NCBI RefSeq assembly: GCF_032118995.1
Contig: NC_092668.1
Location: 4,877,501 to 4,941,500 of the forward strand
Direction of reading: 5' to 3'
DNA from: Asterias amurensis
Lineage: Eukaryota; Echinodermata; Asteroidea; Forcipulatida; Asteriidae
DNA: 64,000 nt
Position 1 is the first letter of the stretch. Each line of letters begins with the position of its first letter. Both the position numbers and the translations under genes were made by a program. The notes beneath the pieces are model-generated. The model was given only the letters and a program-made list of their open reading frames with translations, was not told where the DNA came from and did no database searches. Below are positions 1 to 12,200 of this stretch, piece by piece.

Positions 1-148
1 AGAGAGGCCTTTCCAGCAATCCTGCCTTAGCAATTCTGCCCTGCTGTGGCAGAACAGCCTTATTCAAACAGCCTCATTCGAACAGCCTTGCTAAATTTTG
101 AGGGAAGCAATTTTGAGGCGAGTAGTGAAATTTACTACTTCTACTACT

Positions 149-480
149 ATTGCTTCTCCCCAACCAGGGGTAAATGGGTACCTATGAGGGCAGAGATGGT
201 TCTTGTGATTGATTTAGCCGAGTAGCGCCTGTTAATGTTGCACAGGCTGCATACTCCCCACCAGGGAGCTGAGATGGTTTAAGGAGTGATTTGAGGCCCA
301 GTGACCAGGGGTAATAATGTGAAGCGCTTGGGTATGTGTACCTGCGAGGGTAGATGTTGATATTGTGTATGAAAAAGCCTTTGGAGCGCTACAGCAGCTC
401 AGGGCTGTATACTCCCCGTAAAGAGCTGAGTAAGATTAAAGGGATTTTATTGGTGCACGTATGTAAAGCGCATTGATACT
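149..480 (+). repeat. tRNA-Leu-type SINE body fragments
   Basis: Two partial, overlapping copies of the body of the SINE seen complete near 2.5-2.9 kb and 39.8-40.2 kb. Landmarks are the 'ggtaaatgggtacct' segment, 'gcatactcccca' and 'ctgtatactccccg', and the AAAGCGC end. No tRNA-like head is present. Positions 1-148 hold a short degenerate CAGCCTT-rich repeat, and 480-780 show nothing I recognise. Confidence 0.6.
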
Positions 481-782
481 GTTATTGTGAAATGCGCAAC
501 ATGTATATACAGTGTAAGAGTTTGTTAATATTATTATTATCAAAATTACCCTGAAGAGTACGGTATGTTCGTTGTTTGGTTTGAGCTGAGGTAGCGGAGT
601 CCGACAATCAGGTGCTCGGTTCATCTCAGAAATGTTGACTCCTCTCCATACTATCCTTTCAGCATCTTTGTTCGTCGCTACATCAACGTCTTGAGGTGAT
701 TGTGGCTCAGAACTGAGGGATAAAGGAGTAATAAAATTTAGGCAAATATAGCAAATAGGAAGAATTCGATCTGCCTCTAGCC

Positions 783-950
783 ATTGGGCTAGCTAGGTGG
801 TCTAGTGGTAAGATATCTGCTTTACCAAATGCAAAGGTAGTCATGGTAGTGGGTTCGAATCCCACCTGAGTGATTTGCCTGTGGATTTTTTTTCTTCACA
901 GAAATTCATCGAGTATACAGCCCTTAATACACATTCAGTGTAAGGGTAAA
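783..950 (+). repeat. tRNA-derived SINE (type 3)
   Basis: A tRNA-like head with an A-box-like 'ggtctagtggtaag' and a perfect B box 'ggttcgaatcc' is followed by a body with a short CCTGTG...CACAG hairpin and an 'atacagcccttaatacac' tail. The same head and body occur near 13.66, 46.86 and 59.87 kb, so this is a SINE and not a functional tRNA gene. Confidence 0.7.
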
Positions 951-1049
951 AATAAATCATATTACACAAAGATGCTTTAAGGATGATGTTCATGTACATT
1001 TACTACAATATTCTGGTATAAAAGCGTACACTACTTTCACAAGTTTCAC

Positions 1050-3646
1050 TTACTCTGTGAATAACGGCATCGATGAGTTATATTCCAACGTTGGCGAGAC
1101 ATTCCCGTCATCTTTCTCATCTTCAATTGAATCCTCCTCATCCTTGGAATCAACTATCTTCGGTTTCTTCTGCAATGTGTTCTTAGAAACTGGGGACAAG
1201 TTAACCTTTCGGGGCGATGGTTTTTTGGGACTGTCTCTAACCGAGGCGGGAGAAGTGATGGAGTCCTTAGCTCCACTCCTTGTTCTATTAGATGGATAAG
1301 AAGATGACTCCCCAATATCATCATTATCACTGTCTTCCAGATAAGAGAACACCGACTCAAAGTTCCTGCTACCGTTTCCTGTTGATTTTCTGTAGCTGCT
1401 ACTGCTGTTTGCTGTGTCTTTGGGTTTATTTCCTGTTGTGCTTGTTGATGGTTTGTCGACGTTCAAGCCATCACTGGCCTTGGGCTTTGGTTGATTGTGA
1501 GATGTGGTTGGGCATGATTCGTTTAGTTTAGTGTCAATGTTCGGGTCGCTCTCTGGTGAGGGCGGCTCGTCATGGGGCGGGGTCGAGTACGGAGATTGCG
1601 ACTCCCTAATGGAAAGAAAAAGAGAGCAGAACTTTAAGAGAGAAAGACACTATGTACTCTCACAAATTTTAAATAAATTTTGGGGTTGAACAAAGAATTG
1701 ACTAATGTGGGATTCGAACCAACGACCTACGGATTAATGTGCCGGCGCTCTACCAACTGAGCTAACTAGCCCTATAGTGACGGTGTCCCTATTTTGTCAA
1801 TATCTTTGTTCGGGGTGCCAGTCAGAAGCCATACAACCGTTAACTGCCGTGTAGCCAGGGATCACACCCAAAGTACGATACAACCTGGGAAGCGGCAGCC
1901 AGGGGATCACCTTAAGGGGATGCGACTTTTTGTTTCAGATTTCAATATAAACCACAAGGGAAACTGACTGGGTAAATGTTGAAATGAGTTTTGGGGATGA
2001 ACACAGAATTGACTAGAGTGGGATTCGAACCAACGACCGAACAAAGATATTAACGTGCCGAACAAAGATATTGACAAAATAGGGACACCACCAATAAAGG
2101 GCTAGATAGCTCAGTTGGTAGAGCGCCGGCACATTAATCCGAAGGTCGTTGGTTCGAATCCCACTCTAGTCAATTCTTTTTGGTCAACCCCAAAACTCAT
2201 TTCAAAATTTACCCAGTCAGTTTCCCCGTGTGGTTTATATTGATATCTGAAACAAATTTTACCTTAAAAAGAAAAAATCACTGTCCTTTACAAACTCTAA
2301 TCAAGAGTATCCAAACATTTCCCCTGACAAAGAAAATAATATTGGTTCTGAAAAAGCACTGAGATAAAGAAGTTCTGCTTATATAAAAGAGTACATTCTG
2401 AATTCCTGAATTTCATTTCTGCATTGTGTTTCTTTGTTTAGCTGTCATCTACATGTAAATAACAACATTCCTGTTATACGTATATTGTAGCTCCACATAC
2501 CTTACATAAAAGAATACGGAGTGCTCTGATACATTCTTAGGGATGATAATAATAAGAATAACCAGTTTCTATAGCGCTTTTCACACCCGAGGGCTTCTCA
2601 AAGTATTACCCCTGGTCACTCGGCCGTAAATCACTCCTTAAACCATTTCAGCTTCCTCGGGAATATGTGCAACAATTATATGCGCTTAACTTGGCTAAAC
2701 CGATCTCAAGAATCATCTCTGCCCTCACAGGTACCCATTTACCCCCTGGGTGGAGAGAAGCAATTATAGTTAAGTGTCTTGCTAAGGGACACAAGTGTCA
2801 CGACCGGGATTCGAACCCACTCTCTGTTGAACAGAAGCACCAGAGCTTGAGTTCGGTGCTCTTATCCGCTTGACCACGACACCCTGTGATGTGATAAAGC
2901 GCTTCATATAAGAACCTAGTACTGGTATTATAAAGACGTAATTTGGCTCGTCGCAGAGACCCTGTTAAAACGAGAGTTGACTGTACATACCTTCTCCTCT
3001 CCGCGGCAGCCGCAATCTTCTCTCGCATCATCCTCTGCTTCTCTGAGAAACCCTCTGAAGGTTTGACATTCATCTCACTCGTCTCAATGTCATCCAGGAT
3101 GGATTCTTCTGCTGAGCATCAACACGAGAGAGAGGGGGATTGTGTTTTGTTACATTTAAAGGCACTGGACACTATTGGTAGTTACTCAAAATAATTATTA
3201 GCATAAAGCCTTACATGGTAACGAGTAATGGGGAGAGGTTGATAGTATAAAACATTGTGAGAAACGGCTCCCTCTGCAGTAATATAGTTTTCAAGAAAGA
3301 AGTAATTTTCCTCAGAATTAGATTTTGAGCAAGCATCTGAAAGCACACAACTTCATGTGACAAGCGTGTTGTTTTCTTTCATTATTACCTCGCAACTTTG
3401 ATGACCAATCAAGCTCAAATTTTCACAAGATTGTTATTTTATGGATATGTTGAGCACACCAAGTGAGAAGACTGGTCTTTGACAATTACCAACAGTGTGC
3501 AGTGTCTTTAAATCTCATATCAAAAAAGAAGATGCACTACCTTCCTGTAGCCTTCTTTGGCGCTTAATGACCGAGCTGAAGCAATCCTCAAGACTAGTCT
3601 GTCGCAGCCGCTTCTTGCTTGATTCTTCTTTAGACTGATGACTCAT
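1050..3646 (-). CDS. Unrecognised 260-aa Ser-rich acidic protein with PIP-box-like N-terminus
   Basis: Three coding exons on the minus strand: 3646-3541, 3111-2991 and 1605-1050 (106, 121 and 556 nt), with GT..AG introns and matching phases, giving 783 nt or 260 residues plus stop. The start follows an A at -3; an upstream ATG at 3653 opens only a seven-codon uORF that overlaps it. The N-terminus is basic (KKRLRQ) and runs into QTSLEDCF, a loose match to the PCNA-interacting box QxxLxxFF. Residues 60-76 form a charged helix (EKQRMMREKIAAAAERRR). The rest is Ser/Thr/Pro-rich with acidic patches such as YLEDSDNDD and SKDEEDSIEDEKDD and several SP sites, so it is probably disordered and nuclear. 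I do not recognise the family; a role at replication forks or chromatin would be inference from the motif only. Intron 2 is filled with SINEs and intron 1 with a MITE. Confidence 0.72.
1669..2260. repeat. Head-to-head pair of tRNA-Asn-like SINEs (foldback)
   Basis: A minus-strand copy (about 1669-1775) and a plus-strand copy (about 2098-2260) share a head starting 'gggctag.tagctcagttgg' with B box 'ggttcgaatcc'. They also share flanking sequence containing 'gtccctattttgtcaata' and its complement, so the inverted repeat extends past the SINEs. A third truncated minus-strand copy lies at about 1930-2060. The anticodon loop reads ACATTAA with C at position 33 and poor stem pairing, which argues against a working tRNA. 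All lie in intron 2 of the 1050-3646 gene. Confidence 0.7.
2547..2890 (-). repeat. tRNA-Leu-derived SINE, near full length
   Basis: The minus-strand head (2815-2885) has tRNA-Leu features: 'gtcgtggtcaagcgg' A-box region, CAA in the anticodon position, a long variable arm and 'ggttcgaatcccgg'. It is followed by the 'cttgtgtccctta' body and an AAAGCGCTATAG end. At least ten copies or fragments of this family lie in the window. It sits in intron 2 of the minus-strand gene. Confidence 0.8.
3157..3512 (+). mobile_element. Abundant GGCACTGGACACTATTGG MITE
   Basis: Terminal inverted repeats starting TTAAAGGCACTGGACAC and ending in the complement. Internal landmarks are 'taacgagtaatgggga', 'gaaacggctccctct' and 'ctcgcaactt'. 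No coding capacity. This is the most frequent repeat here, with about 17 whole or partial copies in 64 kb. This copy lies in intron 1 of the minus-strand gene. Confidence 0.85.
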
Positions 3647-4670
3647 TCTCCATGAGGTAGGCCTAGTGGCTTGAGAAGAGACTACTAGCTAAAACTACAC
3701 ACAAAAAAATTTTCTTTATAAAAAAAAAGGGGGAATAAATTATTTGTAAACTTTTTAAAGGCTTCACTAAAGCAAAAGGTAACAGTATCCAAAGCACTAG
3801 AGAAGTAGACCAATGAGCAGGATTTCTTTATATTATAATGGAAAAAAATATTATGTTGTCTGATTTTCTTCACCAGGCCGACATACAGTACAGATTCTAA
3901 CCATATTTCTGTTTTTCAGTGCATTGTCGTTTTTTTTGTAGAACTGTCAGAATTTGTACGCACCGGTCTTCTCAGCGTTTCGCCATGATGTTACAGCGCT
4001 GCGTCAATGAAAACAACATGTGGAGACAGACTACCTCGGTTAGAAACAGACTAATTGCCAAGTAAAAAGTTTAAAAGAAAATTTTAAACTGAATATCATG
4101 ACTTCAGACTAATTTTCCCAAAATTGATTTATTCAGCAATTAATTTTCCATTGAAATATCAGCGAAACTACGTATGACTGTAAATAATAAAATAGCACCT
4201 GTCGGTAGAAATAAAAAATTGTCTGCATTTTATTAGGGAGTCTTTGTGCTAGATCATTTTTAGACACGTTACAAGTCCCGCGGGTAAGGCATTTTGGCTG
4301 CATTAGCTACCATAGTTTTCGATTCGTTTCATGGCAGGAACTTCTAAGTTCTAGCTATGCACGGAAAATAAAATCTGGCGGACGGCGCGAATTCGTGCTA
4401 TATTTACACGAATAACGGAAATACGAGTTCCTGCTGTACTGACATAAAAACTTAAAAAGTCTGAGTTAATTCAGCCAACAAAAGTCTGAACAATCTCATC
4501 CCTGACTAAATATGTCATTATGAATGATTTAATCATCAATTAAGACTAATAAAGAGCATAATAAAACAGAACACGTCCATCAATTTTATTTTCATTAATC
4601 ACCATCTGATTCTACATGGGACGTGGATTTAAAAAAGCCGGCATTGAATTAACTTGATTGTCTCACCATG

Positions 4671-4842
4671 GTCATGGAGGAAGAAATAGCTTCCTCCTAC
4701 TTCTAAAATTTCTAGAAGTAGGAGGAAGCTATTTCTTGTGAGCTCACAGGGGAGCCTTTAGTTTCTGATATAAACTATAAAGGCTCCCCTGTGAGCTCAC
4801 AGGGGAGCCTTATAATTTCTAGAAGTAGCTTCCTCCATGATC
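4671..4842. repeat. Nested three-stem palindrome cluster
   Basis: Stem 1 is a perfect 25-bp inverted repeat (4681-4705 with 4713-4737, 7-nt loop). Stem 2 (about 4738-4764 with 4772-4800) pairs over about 26 bp with a 2-nt difference, and GTGAGCTCAC is itself a palindrome. An outer stem pairs CATGGAGGAAG near 4673 with CTTCCTCCATG near 4828-4838. No ORF or known family is recognisable. The rest of 3.65-6.5 kb is AT-rich intergenic DNA with a G-run at about 5260-5272. Confidence 0.85.
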
Positions 4843-5610
4843 TCACTCTCAGTCTCACTCATGTCACTGACTTCTCTTCATCAATCTCATTCTCACTTTC
4901 CCAGAATGGAATCAGATCAGATCTATTATAGTATGAAAACTACACTTCTGATTTTGAACTCCTTTGCTTTGAAATAATTATGTCACAATACTCAACCTTT
5001 GACAGCAATTATTTTAAAGCAATTTAGAAGAAATACTCACAAAACAGTCTTTAGAAGAAGTGTTTCTACTCGCTCTTTTCCAATCCCACAAAACAAAACA
5101 CAAGAAGTACCGCTTGTATGTCAAAGGTCACTCGTGCTTGGATCTAGTTTCGATACAGAGGGCGGGCTTTGGGTACACGGTTTAGTTTTTTCAGTTGTAA
5201 CTGACGCGCTTATTCTGCCTTGCATGCCCGGGACATGTTTTTTTGTTTTTTGTTTTTTTGTGGGGGGGGGGGGTCTTCTGTTTACCAAAAATTGCCTCAG
5301 TACAGTTTTACATTATAAGCCATATTTTACCGTTATGCATTTTTCATAAAGCATGCATCATTGGGCGACCCTCCTCCATAATAATAGTCCGAGGTTGTCA
5401 TTATAACTCTTTTATAGAAATAAAAAAATGCTACCGCAACAATTCCAGGCTAACCTGTTCAAAGGCGCATGATGACAATGAACGATACAAAATATCTCGG
5501 AAGAAACAATACAAAATAATACACAGTGTTAAAATGCAGAGATTCATACAAAATAATTAGAAAAAAGAGACAACCAAAATTAAAGGCTCAAGTGTGGGAA
5601 TGCAACACAG

Positions 5611-5714
5611 TAGACCCAGAACTGGGGCGCTAGATTCCTTTTTTTCGAAATTTTGCAATGTCAACATTTCGAGGAAAAAAAGGAATCTAGCGCCCCAGTC
5701 ACTGGGTGGGTCTA
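5611..5714. mobile_element. 104-bp hairpin MITE with 9-bp target duplication
   Basis: The termini read TAGACCCAG...GGGTCTA and enclose a long stem (GGGGCGCTAGATTCC paired with its complement). The flanks GCAACACAG at 5602-5610 and 5715-5723 are identical, which supports a DNA-transposon insertion; 9 bp is typical of Mutator-like elements. It cannot encode a protein. Confidence 0.85.
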
Positions 5715-6537
5715 GCAACACAGATAAAAAGCGCAATGAACAATAAAAAGTACACCATTACAATAAAAAAGGCCAGCAGAGTGAAAACTTGTTTTCTTTC
5801 GCGCGTTACATTTTTGATATAATTACAGCAAAACACGTCTTAAAGAAAGTACTCACTCAAGAAATTTCATTTATTTACATAACTAGTCATAAATAGTTGC
5901 CTGAACAAGAAATAAAAGTGTCAACTCCATCTCCATGCATCCCCCTCCCATACCCCACGCCTAGCCTTTCTGATGGTGAAAATAAACAATCAATTATAGA
6001 GGGCGCACGTCAACACACATCGGATTATTAGGCAATCCACACCGCACAATTTACATACAATAACAGGTTCTATCTCAGGTCCCAGCTGATCGCTTTTGCA
6101 TGCAAAGATTGCTCAATATCACAGTGTTGGTCAGGGAGTTAATGACATTAACAAGCTGAAGAGGGAAACTGCAGCGGTCATCAAAAACGAGGTGTTGTTC
6201 GCGACTCAGACTAAAGAGTAGAGAAAGGACGGTGTTTATGGTTATTCTGACTTTGAGGAGGTAGGGAGGTACAAATTATTAGATTTATTTTGTTTTACTT
6301 TTTAGTAGTAGAGGTCGGAAATGAAGTTTTGTTTTTAACTTTCTTGACTTGATGGCTGATGGAATGAACGCCCTGCTGGCCTGCTATGAGTGCTAAGCTA
6401 GGTTTTTAACAGCGGTGGACGATTAACTTGGAATAATGACAATTTGTTTTGAAATGGCTTCATAAGCAGATGAGAATGCATGTATGATCATAATGTTGTG
6501 GGTTAAGCATGTTAAAGATTAGATTAATGTACACTAA

Positions 6538-6939
6538 GAAATTGGTAGTTGTCAAAGACCAGTCTTCTCACTTGACTTGGTCAGTTGGTGTATCTCAACA
6601 CAATATGCATTAAATAACGAACCTGTGAAAACTTGAGCTCAATTGGACGTCGAATCGAAGTTGCGAGATAACATAACAACAAAAGAAAAAAATACCCTGG
6701 TCACACGAAGTTGTGTGCTTTCAGATGCTTGATTTCGTGACCTAAAAATTCTGATTCTGAATCTGAGGTCTCGAAATCAAATTCGTGGAAAATTACTTCT
6801 TTCTCGAAAACTACGTCACTTCAGAGGAAGCCGTTTCTCACACGTATACCATCAACCTCTCCCCATATACTCGTTTTATACCAAGTAAGGTTTTATGATA
6901 ATAATTATTTTGAGTACTAGTGCACTGCCATGCCTTTAA
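6538..6939 (-). mobile_element. GGCACTGGACAC MITE, reverse orientation
   Basis: Carries the family's landmarks in reverse order: 'gtcaaagaccagtcttct', 'gtttctcac', 'tttgagta', and a 'gccttta' end. The left terminus is eroded. Confidence 0.75.
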
Positions 6940-7403
6940 GGTGGAAGGAAAAATAAACAGACACAAGTGTAATTCAACAATGTTTTTATTGTTATTGGTG
7001 GTGGAGCTCCAGAGTCCAGTCATGACTCATGGAGGTGCAAATTAGGCCTAATTTAGTAATTGGTTGAGGAAAAAAGGTGTCAAACCTCCGAATACCCTTT
7101 GTTATGTGCTTAGCCCGACCCCAAGGGAGGGAGGAAGGAACGCTTAAGGCAAGTGCCAGAAGGCCTACTAGCCAGGGGCGCTGTACTGATTTTTTTCAAA
7201 ATTTTGACACACTCAGTTGTGCTTCCCTCTGCTAGCTAGAGTACGATTGAAAGGGTAAAAAAAAAAAAATGGAGAACAGTTTCCAAGTTACCAACTGAGG
7301 CCTACTCCTAGAACCATGACTATGAGGATCTTTCCACTGTCGTCGCGGTCTCTGAGAGCGGAATGAACCTCATAGTTCCAGGAGTAGCCTAACAAGTAAC
7401 ATT

Positions 7404-7593
7404 AAAGACACTGGACACTATTTGGTACTGTAATTGTCAAAGACTAATCTTCACAGTTGGCGTCACTTCAGAGGGAGCTGTTTCTCACAATGTTTTATAA
7501 TATCAACCTCTCCCAATTACTCGTAATCAAGAAAGGTTTGATGATAATAATTATTTTGAGTAATAGTTACCAATAGTGTCAACTGCCTTTAAC
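7404..7593 (-). mobile_element. Internally deleted GGCACTGGACAC MITE
   Basis: Both terminal regions are present (AAAGACACTGGACAC and complement), but the central half is missing when compared with the copy at 7974-8387. This copy is about 190 bp, against about 380 for the family. Confidence 0.78.
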
Positions 7594-7973
7594 CACAGAC
7601 AATGTTTATTTTTGAATTTTCGCACGTGCATACTATGTGTTTCAGACATATTTATTGACATAAATGTTTTTTTTTTTTTTTTATCATTTTAAATGAATCA
7701 TAATAACATGATTCATTGGGTTGTATCTCACACTGAATTTTGTACTTTGCACTGACCCTGTCATAAGCTGACATAATTAAAAGTTGTCATTCATGTTTTG
7801 TAAAAACTTAGTTGGTGTGACATTATATTTGATTACACTTTTCTCGTACCTGTACGTATGTATGGTACATTGATCACACAGTCTCTACGCTCCAAAGAGA
7901 ACAATAAAGTCTGGGTGAGTCTGATTTGGTGGGCGAGGTTTGGAGGCAAAAACATGATAGTGCTTTATAGTCC

Positions 7974-8387
7974 TTTTAAAGGCAGTGGACACTATCCTTA
8001 CTATTGGTAATTACTCAAAATAATGATTGCATTAAACCTTACTTGGTAACGAGCAATGGGGAGATGTTGATAGTATAAAACATTATGAGAAACGGCTCCC
8101 TCTGAAGTGACATCGTTTTTGAGAAAGAATTTTCCACGAATTTGATTTTGAGACTTCAGATTTAGAATTTGAGGTCTCGAAATCAACCATATCTAAAAAC
8201 ATACAACTTTGTGTGACAAGAGTATTTTTTCTTTCATTATTACAATGTATCTCACAACTTCGACGACCAATTCATGAGCTCAAGTTTTCACAGGTTTGTT
8301 ATTTTATGCATGTGTTGAGATGGGCCCCACACCAAATGAGAAAACTGGTCTTTGACAATTACCAATAGTGTCCTGTGTCTTCAAACT
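7974..8387 (+). mobile_element. GGCACTGGACAC MITE, near full length
   Basis: Both termini are recognisable ('aaaggcagtggacactat' and 'agtgtcctgtgtctt'), with all internal landmarks, including the small 'gaggtctcgaaatca' hairpin arm. Positions 8388-9160 hold no gene I can support; 9162 onward may be 5' UTR of the MTP gene. Confidence 0.8.
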
Positions 8388-9149
8388 CTTGACTAAGAAA
8401 CAAGACAACCAGTTTGTCACTCGTTTTGACAAATTTATAAAACTACAAGTTACACCCCTACTGACAAGTTTGAGGTTGTGTTCAACACAACATGGTTGTA
8501 GATTCAACATGGATGAGGAAGGAAATACAAATAATATACTCTGCGTGTTCATGAAAATAATGTCAGAAGGCTTCGTGTCAGTGTCAGTCTGCAATAACTT
8601 GATCAAACCAATCTCTAGTGATCGAGTATTTAAATTAATATCAGTGTCACAATTATTTTACAAAAGAGCCACAGAGCCTGGACTTCCTTCCTGCAGGCAG
8701 AATTTGTACACAGGGCTCAGAGGCACAAAACAATTTTTTTTCTTTTTCTTATCAAAATTTTTATCAACATTTTGGTATACTGTCTGAAAACTTGTTCAGC
8801 TGCTACTTTTTTTATCACAGTGTACAATTTCCCTTTAATGACTAGACTTGATTCAAGTCTTAGCTCGTGGTTATTCTTCTGCATCTCAGCCACGAAAAAC
8901 GCCCCTACATATTAGCGATCATGGCCCTAACTCACAATCTAGGCTAAATGACATAAGGTTGATCACAAGAGGGCGCTGTTTGTAGCGACTTTCAAGACGG
9001 AAAGCCATGATCAAATAAAAGACTTGGAACCAACTCTAATTTAATGACCTGTGAAGTATCTTGCCTGCCAAAACAGCCCTCGAGAATGTGAATAATTCTT
9101 TTTGTAAACGGAGGTAATATGGTTTTCACAGCTTTCTTCCCTTGATATT

Positions 9150-9162
9150 TTCTGTTTCAGAC
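9150..9162 (+). promoter_or_regulatory. Probable 3' splice site of a 5' UTR exon, MTP gene
   Basis: The stretch 'attttctgtttcag' ending at about 9162 is a good polypyrimidine-AG acceptor, 52 nt before the MTP start codon. This suggests at least one upstream non-coding exon, so the MTP promoter would lie further left. RNA data would be needed to place it. Confidence 0.45.
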
Positions 9163-9213
9163 TTTACAAATTGCAAGGCGTAATACTACAAACCCCACGA
9201 AACTGTCTTCACA

Positions 9214-12200
9214 ATGAGAGCTTTTATACTTCTTCTTGTGGTACTCTGCACCTCATGTATAGGTGAGTAGAATAAATTGATTTGTTGAGTTAAAGGCACC
9301 GGAAACCTTTGGTGATTGTCAAAAACAAGTCTTCTCAACATACATGTATGCACAAAATAACAAACCTGTGAAAATTCAAACTCAATTGGACGTCGGAGTT
9401 GCGAGATAATAAGTTGTGTGCTTTTCAGATGCTTGATTTTGGGACCTCAAATCTAATTCTGAGGTCTCGAAATGAAATTAAAATATATTTTTTTGAAAAT
9501 GACTTCTTTCTAGAAAAACTAACTTTACTTTATAGAGGGAGGCGTTTCTCACAATGTTTTGTATACTATCAACAGCTCTCCGCAGCTTGTTACCAAGTAA
9601 GTTTTTATGCTAACAATTATTGTGAGCAATTACCAATATTGTCCAATGCCTTTAATACAGGGTATCTTCTCTGAATTCCTTTCTTTAAACTTGTTTAAAT
9701 TCCTTTCAACCTGTTTCAAATTCCTAACCAATAATATTTTTATAGTAGCGCAAATTTGAGCAGGATGAAATCTTAGTTTTTCAATCAGTGCAGGCCTTCG
9801 ATAAGAACACGTGGCATTTCACTGTTGGTGGATCGGATTTGATATAATGTCAGAGATTGTTTTGTGGTTAACTCAAGAGCTGTAATCTTTGTTTGCTGAA
9901 GATAAAATTACATTTTTTTGCCAGTTCGGGGGTTGTCGTGAGATCACTGGCTTCAGGTTTTGATGTTTATCAGTGGATTTATTTGCCATTTACACACGTT
10001 AAAAATACCCACCTTGTTTGGGACACGTATCGCAGTGTACCAAATAACACAATTAAGCAATGTTTGCTAAGGATTAAAGTACAAATTATTTTGAAATTAT
10101 TTGGTTAAATATTTTCTGGTGGGGTCAAAGTCTGCTAGAAAAATGATGCAATGTATACTTGGTGAAATGTCTGGCCGCAACAAATTCAGGCAAATTTAAG
10201 TCACAAATTATTTGTATAGAATCCCAGCAATAATTTTTTTTAATTATTTATTGACAGGTTATATAGCCCTGATTTATCTTGCAATTAAGCCAGGGAGTTA
10301 TGTCATCAGTTGTTACAAGTTGGCCTATAAAAGAAGCGAACAATTTGGTTGTCATGTTTTTAAAGTTTAAATGGAGAGTATATAAAAATATGCACCTTCG
10401 TACATGGATTGGGTTTTTAGTCCCTGCAGGGGTTTTCTTGAGAATAGTTTTCTGGGGTTTTCTGTTCACACCTGAAACTGAAACTAAAAACCGAAAGCTG
10501 AACCATTATGTTATTGCCGAGTACAGCGATTAATTTTGCTTTTTTGGAGTCCTTGACTTCAAAACCAACCAGAATATATGAAATAAAAACCCTTTGGACA
10601 CTCAGCATGCCCAGTTCCCAATTTGTGGCTGTAGAATGTTTCATTTAACACTTCTGAAAACCCTGTATCTTGTTCTTGCTTTCAGGTCTTTGTTTTAGCT
10701 ATGACTTGGGCAAAACATACAGCTACAACTATGTAACTGAGGTGCATATTAACGAGGCAGATCCATCTGGAAGTGACGTTGGTTTCAAGCTCTCATCAGT
10801 AGTTGACCTTTCAATCGTCTGGCAGAGTGGTTCGGAGCAAGTGGCTAAGATAAGCGTAGGTTCCTTTAAAGTGTATTGAACAGGGCCCAATTTCATTGCT
10901 CTGCTTACCACCGAATTCTGCACTTACGATCACCATTCTTTGCTTGCATGGCAAGCGCCAAATTTCTTCGCTAGCTGTGTAAGCACAGAGTGTCTAGAGG
11001 TACTCATTTGCACAAGCCAAAAGCTGGACAAGTTTTGAGATGTGCCCCCTTTCATCATATCAAAAGTTGATAGGAATTAGACAGTGCAATCTCCATAAAA
11101 AAATAAGATTTTATGTTTTCTTCCGTTAGGCTGTGTGCAAATATAGCCTGTAGGAAGTCCAGGCTCTGTGGTTCTTTTGTAAATATGTGATGTCACAGGT
11201 CACATCTTCGATAAGGGGCAGCTACTTTTATTTTTATATCTTCTACAGCTTCGGGATGTGAGTCTCTCCAACATCGCCGAGAGGTCAGATGATCAGAACA
11301 CTTTCAGCGCCCCTCCAACGACTCTCATGGTTGTCTCGTCCCAGCCTGCCTACTTCGTCTGGACCGAGGGCAAGGTCACCCAGCTGTACGTTAGCGACAG
11401 CGAACCTGAAGGCTCGGCAGACATCAAGAAAGGTGTGATCAGTCAATTTCAGATGCAGAAGATTGAAGGGACCATTACAGAGGTAGGTTTACCCCTTTTT
11501 CAGGAATGGCTTCAGAAAGTTTCAAGGTTATAAAGTCATATTCCCCCAAGGAGATTTCCTCATGCAAATTATAAAGTTGATCTGCTCCAGATGCTGGTTG
11601 ACCCAAAACCCAGTACTCCCTCAAAAATTAAACGTATACAAACCCTTTTTTTCTGATGGTCGTGTGTGTGTGTGACAAGTCTATTTGACCCTCAATAGTT
11701 ACATAAAGATGGCAGGCAGGTCCAGATTTAACTCTTTTTTGGGGGGTGTTTTAACACAAATTTAGTACTTTTGTTAAAAATTCATGGTAATGTTGTTCTG
11801 AGTGTCCTTGCTTGGCTTGATGGTGAGTATTGTACATCCCTCCTAGTTTTTTTTTTGTGTCTTTTATTTTCCGAGTGGTTTTGAGAGCCAAATACTCAGC
11901 CACTTTGAAAATTGACTGTCAGTCACTATTGGCTTTCCCTGCCAATGTTTTGTTGGTTTTTATTTTGTTTACAATTATTTAAGTGCACCTCCACCACTGG
12001 AGTTTGTTCCTACATGTATCTGCCAGTCCAGCTGGGGTGCTGAGTACTTTGTTAAATATTTTTAAAATTTTTGTATTCTTCTGAAAAAGATGTGAATAGA
12101 ATGAATACGAAAGTTGAGAGTTTCTTGGTCTTGTCACCTGATAAATACTATACTATAACATGGCGTGTCATGGCCAAGCGGGTAAGTGCACTGGGTTCAA

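Noticed and set aside
2101-2170. tRNA-Asn gene
   Set aside because: Head and B box look good, but position 33 is C, the anticodon stem pairs poorly and the same sequence with the same downstream tail is repeated, so it is a SINE.
8368-8787. 139-codon plus-strand open frame near 8.4-8.8 kb
   Set aside because: It begins inside a MITE, has low-complexity T-rich sequence at its end and no splice or domain support.
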